This document shows, one piece after another, positions 44,208 to 53,872 of a stretch of 64,000 nt of DNA. How positions within the stretch are numbered: position 1 is the first letter of the stretch; each line of letters opens with the position of its first letter. The notes under the pieces were generated by a model. The model worked only from the letters and a program-made list of their open reading frames with translations, had not been told where the DNA came from and made no database searches. The position numbers and the translations under genes were made by a program. This DNA is from Caballeronia fortuita (GTDB lineage Bacteria > Pseudomonadota > Gammaproteobacteria > Burkholderiales > Burkholderiaceae), in assembly GCF_001544835.2 (NCBI RefSeq), contig NZ_FCNX02000004.1, positions 124,001 to 188,000 of the forward strand, in the 5' to 3' direction.

Positions 44208-46568
44208 TTACTGCTGCGCGTCCAATGCGGGCGTTGGCGCTTCCGTCGCCGGGTCGCTCGCGCTTTCGGCGGGCGCGGGCAGGATCGGCGGCATCGTCGT
44301 GAAGACGGGCGGCTGAGGCGCGTCCTCGGTCACTTCGGCTGCCGGCCCGGTTGGCGCGCGCTTCGGACGCACTGGCTGCGATGCCGTCTGCGCGGTCTTC
44401 GGCTTCGACGGCTTCGGCGCTTTCGTGAAGGTCTCGTCGAACCAGCTTTCGACGCGCGTGAGCATCGTTTGCCACATGCCCGGCGTTTCCTGGGTATCGA
44501 AGCGCGCGCGGGCATCGACGAGATGCGAACGCAGCGCACGCTGCATTAAATCGCCGACGATCGGCAACGCGCTATGCGCGCCTTGTCCCCAGTAATCGCT
44601 GCGCAGCGTGACGCGGCTGTCGTTGAAGCCGACCCAGGCGCCCGCCACGAGCTGCGGCTGCATCAGGATGAACCAGCCGTCCGCGTTGTCCTGCGTCGTG
44701 CCCGTCTTGCCCGCGACGTCCGCGCGAATGCCGAAGCGCGTACGGATCGCCGTGCCCGTGCCGCGATTGATGACGTCGCGCATCACATCGACGAGCTTGC
44801 GCGTCGCATCGACCGGCAGCGCGCGTTCGGGCGTGCTCTCGAACTGCGCGAGCACGTCGCCGTCCTTGTTCTCGATGCGCGTGACGAGCAGCGGCTCCAT
44901 ATAGCTGCCGTCGTTCGCGATCGTGCCGTACGCCGACACCATCTCCTTCAGCGTGACCGGACTCGTGCCGAGCGCGAGCGACGGCACCACGTCGAGATGA
45001 CTGTCGCGCACGCCCATGTCGCGCGCGAGCCGCGCAACGCGACCCGGCCCGACCTGTTCCATCAATTGCGCGGTGATGCGGTTCTTCGAATAGGCGATGC
45101 CGTCGCGCAGGCTCACCGGCCGGCCGGACGGCGGCGCGTCGTCGGCTGGACGCCAGATTTCGTCGCCGCGAATCGGGATTTCGACGGCCTGATCGACGAT
45201 CGTATCGGTCGGCTTCGCGCCACGCTCGAACGCCGCGCCATAGACGAAGGGCTTGAAGGTCGAGCCGGGCTGGCGGCGCGCCTGCGCGACGTGGTCGAAA
45301 GGATCCTGCGAGAAATCGCGGCTGCCGACCCACGCCTTGATCTGGCCGTTGCGCGGATCGAGCGCGAGAAACGCGGCCTGCACGCGCGTCTTGTTCTCGC
45401 ACAGCGCCTGCATGAACGGGCGATCCGACGCGAGCTTCCTGATGGCGTCGGCGTCGTTCGCGCCGCTCGCGCGCATCGCGCGATACGCATCCGTCTCGCG
45501 GATGAACGCGTGCCCGAGATCGGCGTTCGCGTTCGCGCAACCGGCGCGGCCGCCCCATGCGGCATTGGCGATCGACTGAAGTTGATTGCCTTGCAGCGCG
45601 AGCGCGTTCGTCGCCATCGATTGCAGGCGCGAATCGATCGTCGTGCGCACGACGAGGCCATCGGAATAAATGTTGTAGTCGTTGTCGTCGGCCCAGCCGA
45701 TCAGCCATTTGCGCAACTGCTGCGCGAAGTGCGGGGCGCGGCCGGGCTCTTCCGTCTGCCGCTCGAAGTCGATGCGCAACGGGCGCTTGCTGAGCGCGTC
45801 GAGCTTCGCCGGCGGCAAGTGGCCGAACTTCACCATCTGCCCGAGGACGATGTTGCGCCGGTCGAGCGCGCGCTCCGGATTGATCACCGGGTTGTAGTAG
45901 CTGTTGCCCTTCAACATGCCGATGAGCGTCGCGCTCTCGAGCACGTCGAGCTGGCCGGCGGATTTGTCGAAGTACGTGCGCGCGGCCATTTCGATGCCGT
46001 ACGCGTTGTAGAGAAACGGCACCGTGTTCAGATACGTCTCGAGAATCTCGTCCTTCGAATAGAGCGCTTCGATCTTGAAGGCGGTGATCGCTTCCTTCAG
46101 CTTGCGCGTGAGCGTTTGCGAGCGGCCTATGTCCTCGGGATACAGGTTGCGCGCGAGCTGCTGCGTGAGCGTCGAGCCGCCTTGCCGGTCGCCGGAGAAC
46201 GTGCGCAGCGCCGCGCCCGCCGTGCGCCGGAAGTCGATGCCGTGGTGCTGATAGAAGCGCCGGTCTTCCGTCGCGATGAGCGCGTCCATGACTTGCGGCG
46301 AGATCTGCTTGAGGCTCACCCATTCGCGATGCGTCGGCTTGAATTCGGCGAGCAGCTTGCCGTCGGCGGAATAGATCTGCGCGGGTTGATCGACCTTGGC
46401 GCGGCGGATATCGCGGATGCCGGGCGTGAACGGGATCAGCACCAGCACATATATAAGAAGGAGCGCGGGCAACAGAAGCAGCGTGCGCGCGCGCAGATGC
46501 GGACGCAGCCGCGACGCGAGGCGAGCCAGAAGCGCCTTGGCCCAGGCTTTGAATTCAGACGCGGTCAC
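44208..46568 (-). CDS. Class A penicillin-binding protein (PBP1a type)
   Basis: 786 residues: a short cytoplasmic tail, one membrane helix (about 29-47), a GT51 glycosyltransferase domain with the catalytic Glu101 in EDRRFYQHHG and GGSTLTQQLARNLY, then a transpeptidase domain with QPGSTFKP (serine near 435), SKN in AYSKNRITAQ, and KTGTT. A Pro/Ala/Lys-rich tail follows. It makes and cross-links peptidoglycan at the periplasmic face. It is an additional copy, presumably to one on the main chromosome, and stands alone on its strand. No partner lipoprotein gene is nearby. Confidence 0.9.
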   Translation of the reverse strand: MTASEFKAWAKALLARLASRLRPHLRARTLLLLPALLLIYVLVLIPFTPGIRDIRRAKVDQPAQIYSADGKLLAEFKPTHREWVSLKQISPQVMDALIATEDRRFYQHHGIDFRRTAGAALRTFSGDRQGGSTLTQQLARNLYPEDIGRSQTLTRKLKEAITAFKIEALYSKDEILETYLNTVPFLYNAYGIEMAARTYFDKSAGQLDVLESATLIGMLKGNSYYNPVINPERALDRRNIVLGQMVKFGHLPPAKLDALSKRPLRIDFERQTEEPGRAPHFAQQLRKWLIGWADDNDYNIYSDGLVVRTTIDSRLQSMATNALALQGNQLQSIANAAWGGRAGCANANADLGHAFIRETDAYRAMRASGANDADAIRKLASDRPFMQALCENKTRVQAAFLALDPRNGQIKAWVGSRDFSQDPFDHVAQARRQPGSTFKPFVYGAAFERGAKPTDTIVDQAVEIPIRGDEIWRPADDAPPSGRPVSLRDGIAYSKNRITAQLMEQVGPGRVARLARDMGVRDSHLDVVPSLALGTSPVTLKEMVSAYGTIANDGSYMEPLLVTRIENKDGDVLAQFESTPERALPVDATRKLVDVMRDVINRGTGTAIRTRFGIRADVAGKTGTTQDNADGWFILMQPQLVAGAWVGFNDSRVTLRSDYWGQGAHSALPIVGDLMQRALRSHLVDARARFDTQETPGMWQTMLTRVESWFDETFTKAPKPSKPKTAQTASQPVRPKRAPTGPAAEVTEDAPQPPVFTTMPPILPAPAESASDPATEAPTPALDAQQ

Positions 46569-46651
46569 AACGAAACGGGATGCCTGGACATGGAAAACCC
46601 TGAATCGTAGCGTAATTTTTCAGCAGGTCTTTCGCAAAAGTGTCGCCGACG

Positions 46652-47179
46652 CTACACCGCGCGCGTTCCCGCCGACTCGCCGATCGGAAACGCCGTCGTC
46701 GAGAGCACTTCGCGCAGCACGACGAACGTGCGAATCTGCCGCACGCCCGGCAGATAGAGCAGCTTTTCGGCGTGCAACCGGTTGAAGCTCTCGCTGTCGC
46801 GCGTGCGGATCAGCATGAAGAAATCGAATTCGCCGGTGACGACGTGGCATTCCATGCAGCCGGGCACTTTCTGCGCGGCTTTCTCGAAGGCGTCGAAGGA
46901 GTCGGGCGTCGAACGGTCGAGGATCACGCCGATCAGCACGAGCATGCCGGCATCGAGCGCTTTCGGATCGAGCAGCGCGACGGTCGCCCGGATGAGGCCT
47001 GCTTCGCGCAGCCGCTCGACGCGCCGCAGGCACGCGGGTGGACTCAGATTGACCCTCTCCGCGAGCGCGACGTTCGAGATCGACGCATCGCGCTGCAACT
47101 GACGCAGGATCGCGCGATCGACGCGATCGGTCTGAACGCTTGCTGGATGCGGGTTCGGAGATGTTCCGGTTATTTTCAT
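46652..47179 (-). CDS. acdR: Lrp/AsnC-family regulator, probable AcdR
   Basis: 175 residues. A winged helix-turn-helix (VDRAILRQLQRDASISNVAL, ERVNLSPPACLRRVERL) is followed by the ligand-binding ferredoxin-like RAM domain (VLIGVILDRS to LLYLPGVRQIRT). It is divergent from the ACC deaminase gene with 152 bases between, the classic acdR-acdS arrangement, in which AcdR activates acdS when ACC is present. GGAACG precedes the ATG. The regulator name rests on that context. Confidence 0.9.
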   Translation of the reverse strand: MKITGTSPNPHPASVQTDRVDRAILRQLQRDASISNVALAERVNLSPPACLRRVERLREAGLIRATVALLDPKALDAGMLVLIGVILDRSTPDSFDAFEKAAQKVPGCMECHVVTGEFDFFMLIRTRDSESFNRLHAEKLLYLPGVRQIRTFVVLREVLSTTAFPIGESAGTRAV

Positions 47180-47331
47180 TGCGTCGTTCCACTTTTTTTC
47201 GGAATAAAAGTTTGCAAGAAATTCGATCCGATTGAAGACGTTAGGCCGAAGCCATTTTTTTCGCAACCCGGTGGTTCACGAGAATCTCTACGATTCAGTG
47301 CATGCAGTCCCACCTTCACGAGGATGCCGAT

Positions 47332-48348
47332 ATGAACCTGCAACGTTTTCCCCGCTATCCGCTCACCTTCGGGGCGACGCCGATTCAGCCGCTCAAGCGC
47401 CTTTCCGCGCATCTCGGCGGCAAGGTCGAGTTGTATGCGAAGCGCGAAGACTGCAACAGCGGCCTTGCGTTCGGCGGCAACAAGACGCGCAAGCTCGAAT
47501 ACCTGATTCCCGAGGCGATCGCGGAAGGCTGCGACACGCTCGTATCGATCGGCGGCGTGCAGTCGAACCAGACACGCCAGGTCGCGGCGGTCGCGGCGCA
47601 TCTCGGCATGAAGTGCGTGCTCGTTCAGGAAAATTGGGTCAACTACTCCGATGCCGTCTATGACCGCGTCGGCAATATCCAGATGTCGCGAATGATGGGC
47701 GCGGACGTGCGCCTCGTCGCCGATGGCTTCGATATCGGCATTCGCAAAAGCTGGCAGGACGCGATGGAAAGCGTGCGCGCGGCAGGCGGCAAGCCGTTTC
47801 CGGTGCCGGCCGGCTGCTCGGAGCATCCGCTGGGCGGGCTCGGTTTCGTCGGCTTTGCGGAGGAAGTGCGCGCGCAGGAAGCGGAACTGGGTTTCAAGTT
47901 CGATTACATCGTCGTGTGTTCGGTGACGGGCAGCACGCAGGCGGGCATGATCGTCGGCTTCGCGGCGGACGGGCGCGCGCGGCGCGTGATCGGCGTCGAT
48001 GCATCGGCGAAACCGGAACAGACGCACGCGCAGATTCTGCGCATCGCAAAGCACACGGCGGAGCTTGTCGATCTCGGCCAGGACATCACGCGCGACGACG
48101 TGATTCTCGATACGCGTTTCGGCGGTCCCGAATACGGCCTGCCGAGCGAAGGCACGCTGGAGGCGATCCGTCTGTGCGCGCGGCTCGAAGGCGTGCTGAC
48201 CGATCCCGTGTACGAAGGCAAATCGATGGACGGCATGATCCAAATGGTGCGCGACGGCGAGTTTCCGGAAGGCTCGAAGGTGCTGTACGCGCATCTCGGC
48301 GGCGTGCCGGCGCTCAACGCGTACAGCTATCTGTTCCGCAACGGTTAA
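47332..48348 (+). CDS. acdS: 1-aminocyclopropane-1-carboxylate (ACC) deaminase
   Basis: 338 residues, exactly the family length. The active-site set is intact: Lys51 (PLP, in GGNKTRK), Ser78 (GGVQSNQ), Tyr294 and Glu295 (DPVYEGKS) and Leu322 (HLGGVPALN). Glu295 and Leu322 separate true ACC deaminases from D-cysteine desulfhydrases, so the assignment is firm. It splits ACC into 2-oxobutyrate and ammonia, lowering plant ethylene. The start at 47332 has AGGA upstream. It overlaps the convergent toxin gene by four bases. Confidence 0.97.
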   Translation: MNLQRFPRYPLTFGATPIQPLKRLSAHLGGKVELYAKREDCNSGLAFGGNKTRKLEYLIPEAIAEGCDTLVSIGGVQSNQTRQVAAVAAHLGMKCVLVQENWVNYSDAVYDRVGNIQMSRMMGADVRLVADGFDIGIRKSWQDAMESVRAAGGKPFPVPAGCSEHPLGGLGFVGFAEEVRAQEAELGFKFDYIVVCSVTGSTQAGMIVGFAADGRARRVIGVDASAKPEQTHAQILRIAKHTAELVDLGQDITRDDVILDTRFGGPEYGLPSEGTLEAIRLCARLEGVLTDPVYEGKSMDGMIQMVRDGEFPEGSKVLYAHLGGVPALNAYSYLFRNG

Positions 48349-49214
48349 AACGCGTCGCGGAATGCGTCGAACAAAGCGGCGACGTGTTCGGCGGTTTCGG
48401 CTTCGAAAACCGGAATGCGCGTGCCGAGCATGTGCGTGAGAATCGGCGGCGCGGCGTCTCCGGGGCGCAGGATGGCGAGAATTTGCGCGCGGAGGGTTTC
48501 ATCGGCGAGCGCGGCCGTGTCGCGGGCGAGCAGCGCGGCGCCCGCGATATCCGGATCGTGGCCGTGGCGCTCGACGAGATCGAAGGCATCGGCATAAAGG
48601 CGGTCGAGATTGCCGGCTTGCGCGTAACGCGCCATCAGAAAGAGCAGGTCGATCGCGTCCTTGCGGTCCGATGCGTGCCGGTCTTGCCACGCGATGATCT
48701 TCAGCATCGCCTGCGCGGGCAGCGACGCGACCGGCACGACGAGATCCTGTGCGACGCGCACGGCGAGCGCAGCATCGAGCGCCTGGCGGAAACCCGCGAC
48801 GTTCATGCGCACCGATCCATCCGGCGGCCAGGCGATTTCGCCCTGCGCGTCCTGCACGCCGCCGAAGGGCACGATATCGAGCCACGTGCGCTCGCCGGTT
48901 TGCGGCGCGCTGAAATTCAGCCGATGCGCCGAGCCTTTGGGCGCCGTGAAATGTCCCGATGCGATGAGGGCGCGCCGCAGCGCGTCGTGGCCGCTCCAGC
49001 TTTGAATCGAGATGCCGATGTCGATATCGGCGGTGGCCCGCGTCGACGGAATGTCGTGAACGTGCGTGAGCAGGATGTCGCGCGCGCTCGCGCCGCCGAC
49101 GAACCACGCGATGTTCGTCACTCGCGACGCGGCGACGACTTCGCGCAGCATCGCGGCAAAGACGCTGGCGAGCGGGCGATGCGGCAGCAGTTCAAGCGGC
49201 GAGGTAGCGTTCAC
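48345..49214 (-). CDS. AbiEii-type nucleotidyltransferase toxin (type IV TA)
   Basis: 289 residues. The minimal nucleotidyltransferase motif is visible as FVGGAS (GGAS at 40-43) and TADIDIG (D63 and D65), the GS-x-DxD pattern of AbiEii and its relatives. The rest is helical. I start it at the GTG at 49214, 23 bases inside the antitoxin gene; AGGATG lies just upstream. The next in-frame ATG is 22 codons on, only 18 codons before the GGAS motif. AbiEii-type toxins modify tRNA or related targets and cause growth arrest, including in phage defence. Antitoxin and toxin form an operon, antitoxin first. Confidence 0.8.
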   Translation of the reverse strand: MNATSPLELLPHRPLASVFAAMLREVVAASRVTNIAWFVGGASARDILLTHVHDIPSTRATADIDIGISIQSWSGHDALRRALIASGHFTAPKGSAHRLNFSAPQTGERTWLDIVPFGGVQDAQGEIAWPPDGSVRMNVAGFRQALDAALAVRVAQDLVVPVASLPAQAMLKIIAWQDRHASDRKDAIDLLFLMARYAQAGNLDRLYADAFDLVERHGHDPDIAGAALLARDTAALADETLRAQILAILRPGDAAPPILTHMLGTRIPVFEAETAEHVAALFDAFRDAF

Positions 49215-50208
49215 GCAGCATCCTGGCGGTTTCGAGATTGCGCGGATCGCCGCTCGCGACGAGATCGGCATAGACGATGAGCGGCGCGACGACGTTGGGC
49301 GGAAGGCCATCGACGGGCGCGAGCGCGACGGGCGCGCGCAGGAATTCGACGTTTCCGGCGGGATCGGGCCGCAAGCGCGCCGCACGTATCCATTCGCGCG
49401 GCGGCGCGTCGGCGCAATAGGCGGTGACGGTCGCAGGCTTCAGGTATTGCGTGAGGATCGCCGCGGCCGGCTCGCCGCCGAACTGGCATTCGCCTGGCAG
49501 ATCGGGCATGTCGCGCCACCAGTCGTTCGATTCCGCGCGATATCGCCCGATCAGCAGCGACTCGCGCAATTGCCGCGGATACAGCGTCACCCATTCGTCG
49601 ATGAGGCGATCCTTGTCGGCGAGTTGCAGGCCGCGTCCGTCGGGCTGCTCGAATATATCGCGATGATCGATGAGCGCGCGCACGGCGTTTTGCACCGTGC
49701 CGTGGCTGACGCCCGCGTGTTGCGCGATATCGCGATAGCCGCGCTGCAGCAGCGCGGGCGTGACGAGCAGGGCGAGCGTGACGCGCAGTGTCGATTTCGT
49801 CCACGTTTTCGAGCGGCGCGCCCTGCCGTGCGCAATGCGCGGACGGCCCGAGACGATCACGACGACGCTATCGCCTTCGACGACGCTCGCGTTGCCAGCG
49901 AGATCGAAGGCATCGACGTTCAGCTCGCGGCATGCGCGGATCATGTCGGGTGAGAGATACGGGGTGACGAGCGCGGGTTTCGCGCCGCCGTGTTGCGCGG
50001 CCGATGCGCTGAACGCGGACAGCGCGCTGAATCTGTCGATGTTGTCGCGCACGATGACCGGGCGCTTGATGCGCGTGCCGCCGATGCGCAATTCGATGGC
50101 GGCGTCGTAGTTGCCGCGTGCGGGCGGCCTGAGGCGGCGCGCGGCGAAGCCGGTGGCCTCGGTGAATGCGGCTGCAGCGGCTTCGACGAGTGGGTCGGTC
50201 GGGAGCAT
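49192..50208 (-). CDS. AbiEi-type antitoxin/repressor (type IV TA)
   Basis: 338 residues. A winged helix-turn-helix lies around residues 150-200, RVTLALLVTPALLQ to YRDIAQHAGVSHGTVQNAVRAL. The C-terminal domain contains DIFEQPDGRGLQLADKDRLIDEW and a helical tail. This layout fits AbiEi-family antitoxins, which neutralise AbiEii without contact in type IV systems and repress their own operon. A TTG at 50226 could start six codons earlier; neither start has a good ribosome site. An inverted repeat lies immediately upstream (50221-50271). Confidence 0.75.
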   Translation of the reverse strand: MLPTDPLVEAAAAAFTEATGFAARRLRPPARGNYDAAIELRIGGTRIKRPVIVRDNIDRFSALSAFSASAAQHGGAKPALVTPYLSPDMIRACRELNVDAFDLAGNASVVEGDSVVVIVSGRPRIAHGRARRSKTWTKSTLRVTLALLVTPALLQRGYRDIAQHAGVSHGTVQNAVRALIDHRDIFEQPDGRGLQLADKDRLIDEWVTLYPRQLRESLLIGRYRAESNDWWRDMPDLPGECQFGGEPAAAILTQYLKPATVTAYCADAPPREWIRAARLRPDPAGNVEFLRAPVALAPVDGLPPNVVAPLIVYADLVASGDPRNLETARMLRERYLAA

Positions 50209-50220
50209 TGGCAGGAGAAT

Positions 50221-50271
50221 GTCCAATTTTGGTCAGTGTACACGAAACGTGGACGGGATGAAAAATTGGAC
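50221..50271. promoter_or_regulatory. Candidate operator of the AbiE-type operon
   Basis: GTCCAATTTT (50221-50230) and AAAATTGGAC (50262-50271) are perfect inverted copies 31 bases apart, with a smaller palindrome GTGTACAC (50236-50243) between. AbiEi antitoxins of characterised systems repress by binding inverted repeats in this position, which makes this a good operator candidate. Confidence 0.5.
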
Positions 50272-50425
50272 GGACGTCGATCTTGTCAGGCAGCACCGCG
50301 AAATAAGACCATGCGGTGTTCTTCGATGCGTGCGTTCAACGCTTCGGAATCGCTAAACGGCATCGGATTTGAACGAAAAACGGATCTCATCGCCGAGATC
50401 CGCATACGTTCCTCACACGCCTCAA

Positions 50426-50746
50426 TCAAAGATAACTACAAACGTAATCCAGCGTTTCCGTCACTTCGATATCGAAGCGGCTCTTGCCCGGCACCGAGAA
50501 CGATTCGCCCGCGCGATACGTCTTCCACTCGTCGCTGCCGTCGAGGCGGATGCGGCATTGGCCGGCTTGCACTTCCATGAGTTCGGGCGCATCGGTGCCG
50601 AAGTTGAGCGTGCCGGGCAGGATCACGCCGAGCGTTTTCTTCGTGCCGTCGGCGAAGAGAACCGTGTGCGAGACGCACTTGCCGTCGAAGTAGACGTTTG
50701 CGCGCTTGATGACGGAAACCTGATCGAACTGCGTTGCTGCGGTCAT
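50426..50746 (-). CDS. ppnP: Pyrimidine/purine nucleoside phosphorylase PpnP (cupin)
   Basis: 106 residues, a single small cupin. [30 protein letters not shown] and [17 protein letters not shown] contain the family's conserved positions (shown here in shortened form: [29 protein letters not shown]). PpnP (DUF1255) phosphorolyses nucleosides to free base and ribose-1-phosphate. ATG 50746 has AAAGGACC upstream; a longer frame to 50794 is not conserved. It follows the MFS gene's terminator and is separately transcribed. Confidence 0.9.
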   Translation of the reverse strand: MTAATQFDQVSVIKRANVYFDGKCVSHTVLFADGTKKTLGVILPGTLNFGTDAPELMEVQAGQCRIRLDGSDEWKTYRAGESFSVPGKSRFDIEVTETLDYVCSYL

Positions 50747-50795
50747 GACGATGGTCCTTTGGACGGTTGCGAGGGATGGTCCGCCATCATACAAA

Positions 50796-50827
50796 AAAGG
50801 CGATGCGGCTCACACCGCATCGCCTTT
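50796..50827 (-). terminator. Rho-independent terminator of the ACS-type MFS gene
   Basis: On the minus strand AAAGGCGATGCGG pairs perfectly with CCGCATCGCCTTT over a 6-base loop and is followed by six T, about 20 bases past the MFS stop codon. Confidence 0.9.
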
Positions 50828-50848
50828 CTCGAACCGGTGCAAGACGCA

Positions 50849-52171
50849 TCAGCGGTTCACGAGCCGCTTGGGCAACAGCAGAACCAGCAATCCGCCGATC
50901 GCGAGACACGCCGCGAGCGTGTACACGCCGAGGTCCGTCGAATGCGTCTTGTCGATGATCCAGCCGATCACGTACGGGCTGATGAAGCCCGCGAGATTGC
51001 CGAACGAATTCACCACCGCCACGCCCGTCGCTGCGGCCGCGCCGGCGAGGATCGCGGTCGGCAGACACCAGAACTGGCATAGCGTCGTCATCACGCCCAT
51101 CGTTGCGACGGTGAGGGCGATCATCGCCAGCGTGACGTTGCCGCTGCCCGCCATCACCGCGGCGATCCATCCCGCCGTGCCGATCAGACCCGGCACCGCG
51201 ACGTGCCAGCGGCGCTCGCGGCGCGCATCCGAACTGCGTCCGACGACGATCATCGAGATCGCGGCGGCGGCATACGGCAGCGTCGTCAGAAAGCCGATCA
51301 TCAACGGGTCCTTCACGCCCGAACCCTTGATGAGCGTCGGCAGCCAGAAGCCCACGCCGTACAGCCCCATGATGAAGAACAGATAGATCACGGACAGTGC
51401 CCAGACCATCGGGTTCGTGAAGCCGTCCTTGAACGAGTGCGATGCAACGCCGTCCGCATCGGCCGCGACGTTGGCCGCGAGCACTTTCTTCTCGTCGGCG
51501 GTGAGCCACTTTGCCTGCTCGATGCCCTTGTCGAGTAGGAAGATGATGACGAAGCCCAGCACGAGCGACGGAATCGCTTCGAGCAGAAAGAGCCATTGCC
51601 AGCCCGCGAAACCGTGCGCGCCGCTCATCGCGTGAAGAATCCAGCCCGACAGCGGACCGCCGATCACGCCCGAGATCGGAATGCCCGTCATGAACATCGC
51701 GATGATCTTGCCGCGCCGCGCCGACGGATACCAGTACGTCAGATACAGAATCACGCCGGGAAAGAGGCCCGCTTCGGCGAGACCGAGCAGGAAGCGCAGG
51801 ATATAGAACGTCGTGGGCGTCTGCACGAACATCATCGCGGCGGAGATGATGGCCCACGTGATCATCACGCGTGCGATCCAGAGCCGCGCGCCGACCTTGT
51901 GCAGGATGATGTTGCTCGGCACTTCGAAAATGAAATAGCCGATAAAGAAGATGCCCGCGCCCAGTCCATACACGGTTTCGCTGAAGCCGAGGTCCTTCAG
52001 CATCTGCAGCTTGGCGAAGCCGACGTTCACGCGATCCAGATAAGCCGCGACGTAGCAGAGGAACAGCAAGGGAATGAGGCGCCACGTCACTTTCGCATAG
52101 AGCGCGGACTCCGATCGGTCCGCGCGCTCGAACTCAGGCGACGCCGGGAACGCATGTCTCGACGTACTCAT
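50849..52171 (-). CDS. MFS transporter, anion:cation symporter (ACS) type
   Basis: 440 residues with twelve helices. WRLIPLLFLCYVAAYLDRVN is the standard ACS-family first helix, and GLGAGIFFIGYFIFEVPSN and GLAEAGLFPGVILYLTYWYP are its signature loops. Such proteins import organic acids, aromatic acids or tartrate-like sugar acids. The class II aldolase-like gene lies directly upstream on the same strand (72 bases), so both probably serve one catabolic route. No regulator is adjacent. Confidence 0.9.
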   Translation of the reverse strand: MSTSRHAFPASPEFERADRSESALYAKVTWRLIPLLFLCYVAAYLDRVNVGFAKLQMLKDLGFSETVYGLGAGIFFIGYFIFEVPSNIILHKVGARLWIARVMITWAIISAAMMFVQTPTTFYILRFLLGLAEAGLFPGVILYLTYWYPSARRGKIIAMFMTGIPISGVIGGPLSGWILHAMSGAHGFAGWQWLFLLEAIPSLVLGFVIIFLLDKGIEQAKWLTADEKKVLAANVAADADGVASHSFKDGFTNPMVWALSVIYLFFIMGLYGVGFWLPTLIKGSGVKDPLMIGFLTTLPYAAAAISMIVVGRSSDARRERRWHVAVPGLIGTAGWIAAVMAGSGNVTLAMIALTVATMGVMTTLCQFWCLPTAILAGAAAATGVAVVNSFGNLAGFISPYVIGWIIDKTHSTDLGVYTLAACLAIGGLLVLLLPKRLVNR

Positions 52172-52243
52172 GGAAATGTCTCCAATCTTATAGGGGTGAC
52201 GTTTCGCCTTTCTGCGAAGGCGAGGTGCTGCATGATGAAGCGG

Positions 52244-53098
52244 TCAGTCGAACATGTCGGGCTGCGTGGCGACGAGATCGTTCCAGATCGTCTGGAAGTG
52301 CAGCCAGCCGATGTAGTCGCTGCCCACGTGCTCGCGGCTATAGCGCGCGCGGTCTTCGGGCACGAGCTTCGGCGCGATGCCGGTCGCTTCGATCATCAGT
52401 TGTTGCTGGCAGCAGCGCTCGAGCGCGATGAACCAGAACGCCGCCGAATCGATGCTATGACGGCTCGCCGTGAGCAGGCCGTGATTCTGATGGATCGCGG
52501 CCTTCACGCCCTGAAACGCATTCGCGACCTTGTTGCCGCCCTTCACTTCGACGGCGACCTTGCCGGCTTCATCGCCGATCACGACGTGGTCTTCGAAGAA
52601 CGCGCACGCGTCCTGCGACATCGGAACGAGCGGCTTGCCGAGCGCCGCGAACGCCGTGCCGTAGACGGTATGCGCGTGGCACATCGCGACGATGTCCTGA
52701 TGCTGCTCATGCACGGCGGCGTGCAGCACGAAGCCCGCGCGATTGATCGCGTAGTTGCCTTCCACCACGTTGCCCCGGTGATCGGCGCAGATCAGGTTCG
52801 AGACCTTCACTTGCGCGAAGTGCACGGCCATCGGATTCGTCCAGTAAAGCGACGGATGCTCCGGATCGCGCACGGTGAGGTGACCCGCGAAACCGTAATC
52901 GAAGCCTTGCAGCGCGAACGCACGGCACGCGGCGACGAGATGCTCCTTCAAGTACTGACGATGCTCTGCGTGGCTCGAAAACGTCGGCAGCTCGGGGAAG
53001 ACGAGGCCTTCCTGCTCCGGCTGGTAAATCGACACGCGGCCTTTGAGGTCGATGGACTGCTCGTCGGTCTTCGCGGGATTCTCCATGACGTCGCTCAT
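52244..53098 (-). CDS. Class II aldolase/adducin-family protein
   Basis: 284 residues. The zinc-binding pair is in MCHAHTVYG and the third ligand in IHQNHGLLTAS, as expected for the FucA/AraD/adducin fold; FAGHLTVRDPE gives the substrate-phosphate loop region. The N-terminal extension of about 45 residues is common in the group acting on unphosphorylated acids or in decarboxylases. The exact substrate is unknown; its pairing with an organic-acid MFS importer suggests carbon catabolism. A GAAAAG ribosome site precedes the ATG. Confidence 0.8.
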   Translation of the reverse strand: MSDVMENPAKTDEQSIDLKGRVSIYQPEQEGLVFPELPTFSSHAEHRQYLKEHLVAACRAFALQGFDYGFAGHLTVRDPEHPSLYWTNPMAVHFAQVKVSNLICADHRGNVVEGNYAINRAGFVLHAAVHEQHQDIVAMCHAHTVYGTAFAALGKPLVPMSQDACAFFEDHVVIGDEAGKVAVEVKGGNKVANAFQGVKAAIHQNHGLLTASRHSIDSAAFWFIALERCCQQQLMIEATGIAPKLVPEDRARYSREHVGSDYIGWLHFQTIWNDLVATQPDMFD

Positions 53099-53872
53099 CT
53101 TTTCGCTCCATGCGGATCAAGTGGGTATGTCACGCATGGTGCCGCGAGCGATGCTTGCGCACAAACGAAGGTTGTTCAACGTTGCATGAGTCACATTCAT
53201 GCATGGAAGGTTTGAAGCGCCTGCTGAATGGGAATTCGTAGAAGGTTTAGGCGATGCAACATTTTTCGCTGCGGCGCGGAACCGCTACCTGTCACGCGCA
53301 TCGATGAGACAACGCATCGCCGTTTCGCGCACAGGCCCGCCGGATAAGGCTTCGACGGAAACCATCGATAGCACTTCAAAAGCCGCACTCGAAGCCGTTA
53401 ACCACCTTTGCAACATTTTTGGCGCGAGGCTTGTTTCTACCGCGACAAGGCTTTCAGGCGCTTGAACGCGAATGTTCGGCACCGCGCACACTTCCGCGGA
53501 CCCTTATCCCGCGTGGGCATTCCCCATAGGAAAACGTTTGGCGTTGGCGGGCCGTCGCATGCGATCCGTATGAAGGTCGCTTTTCACGGTTGAATCATTT
53601 TTCTTCGTACTTGAGCGCACGTAGCGACGCGTTGTGCGGGGAACCGCGCAAAGGCCTGTTGGTATAAGGATTAGCGCTCGCTGGCACACCTCTCGCTAAT
53701 GTATGACCACGCACGAACATCGACGCACGATACAAACAACAACAAGCGGCGGGTTCGTACTACGGGGCTGGCCGCAACAGGTTCGATGTACGCCATCGAG
53801 ATGCATACACGAATCCTGTTGCGAGCTGGAAGAAAGCAAAAGCGCGAAGCGCACACGAACGAGACTAATAAC
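53099..53872. other. Intergenic region between aldolase and Crp/Fnr genes
   Basis: About 770 bases holding two divergent promoters. Short frames on both strands (up to 88 codons) lack ribosome sites and codon bias. I see no repeats or RNA gene in it. Confidence 0.4.

Noticed and set aside
44574-46610. Very long plus-strand frame opposite the penicillin-binding protein
   Set aside because: An antisense shadow caused by GC3 bias; arginine-rich product without domains, whereas the minus-strand frame has all class A PBP motifs.
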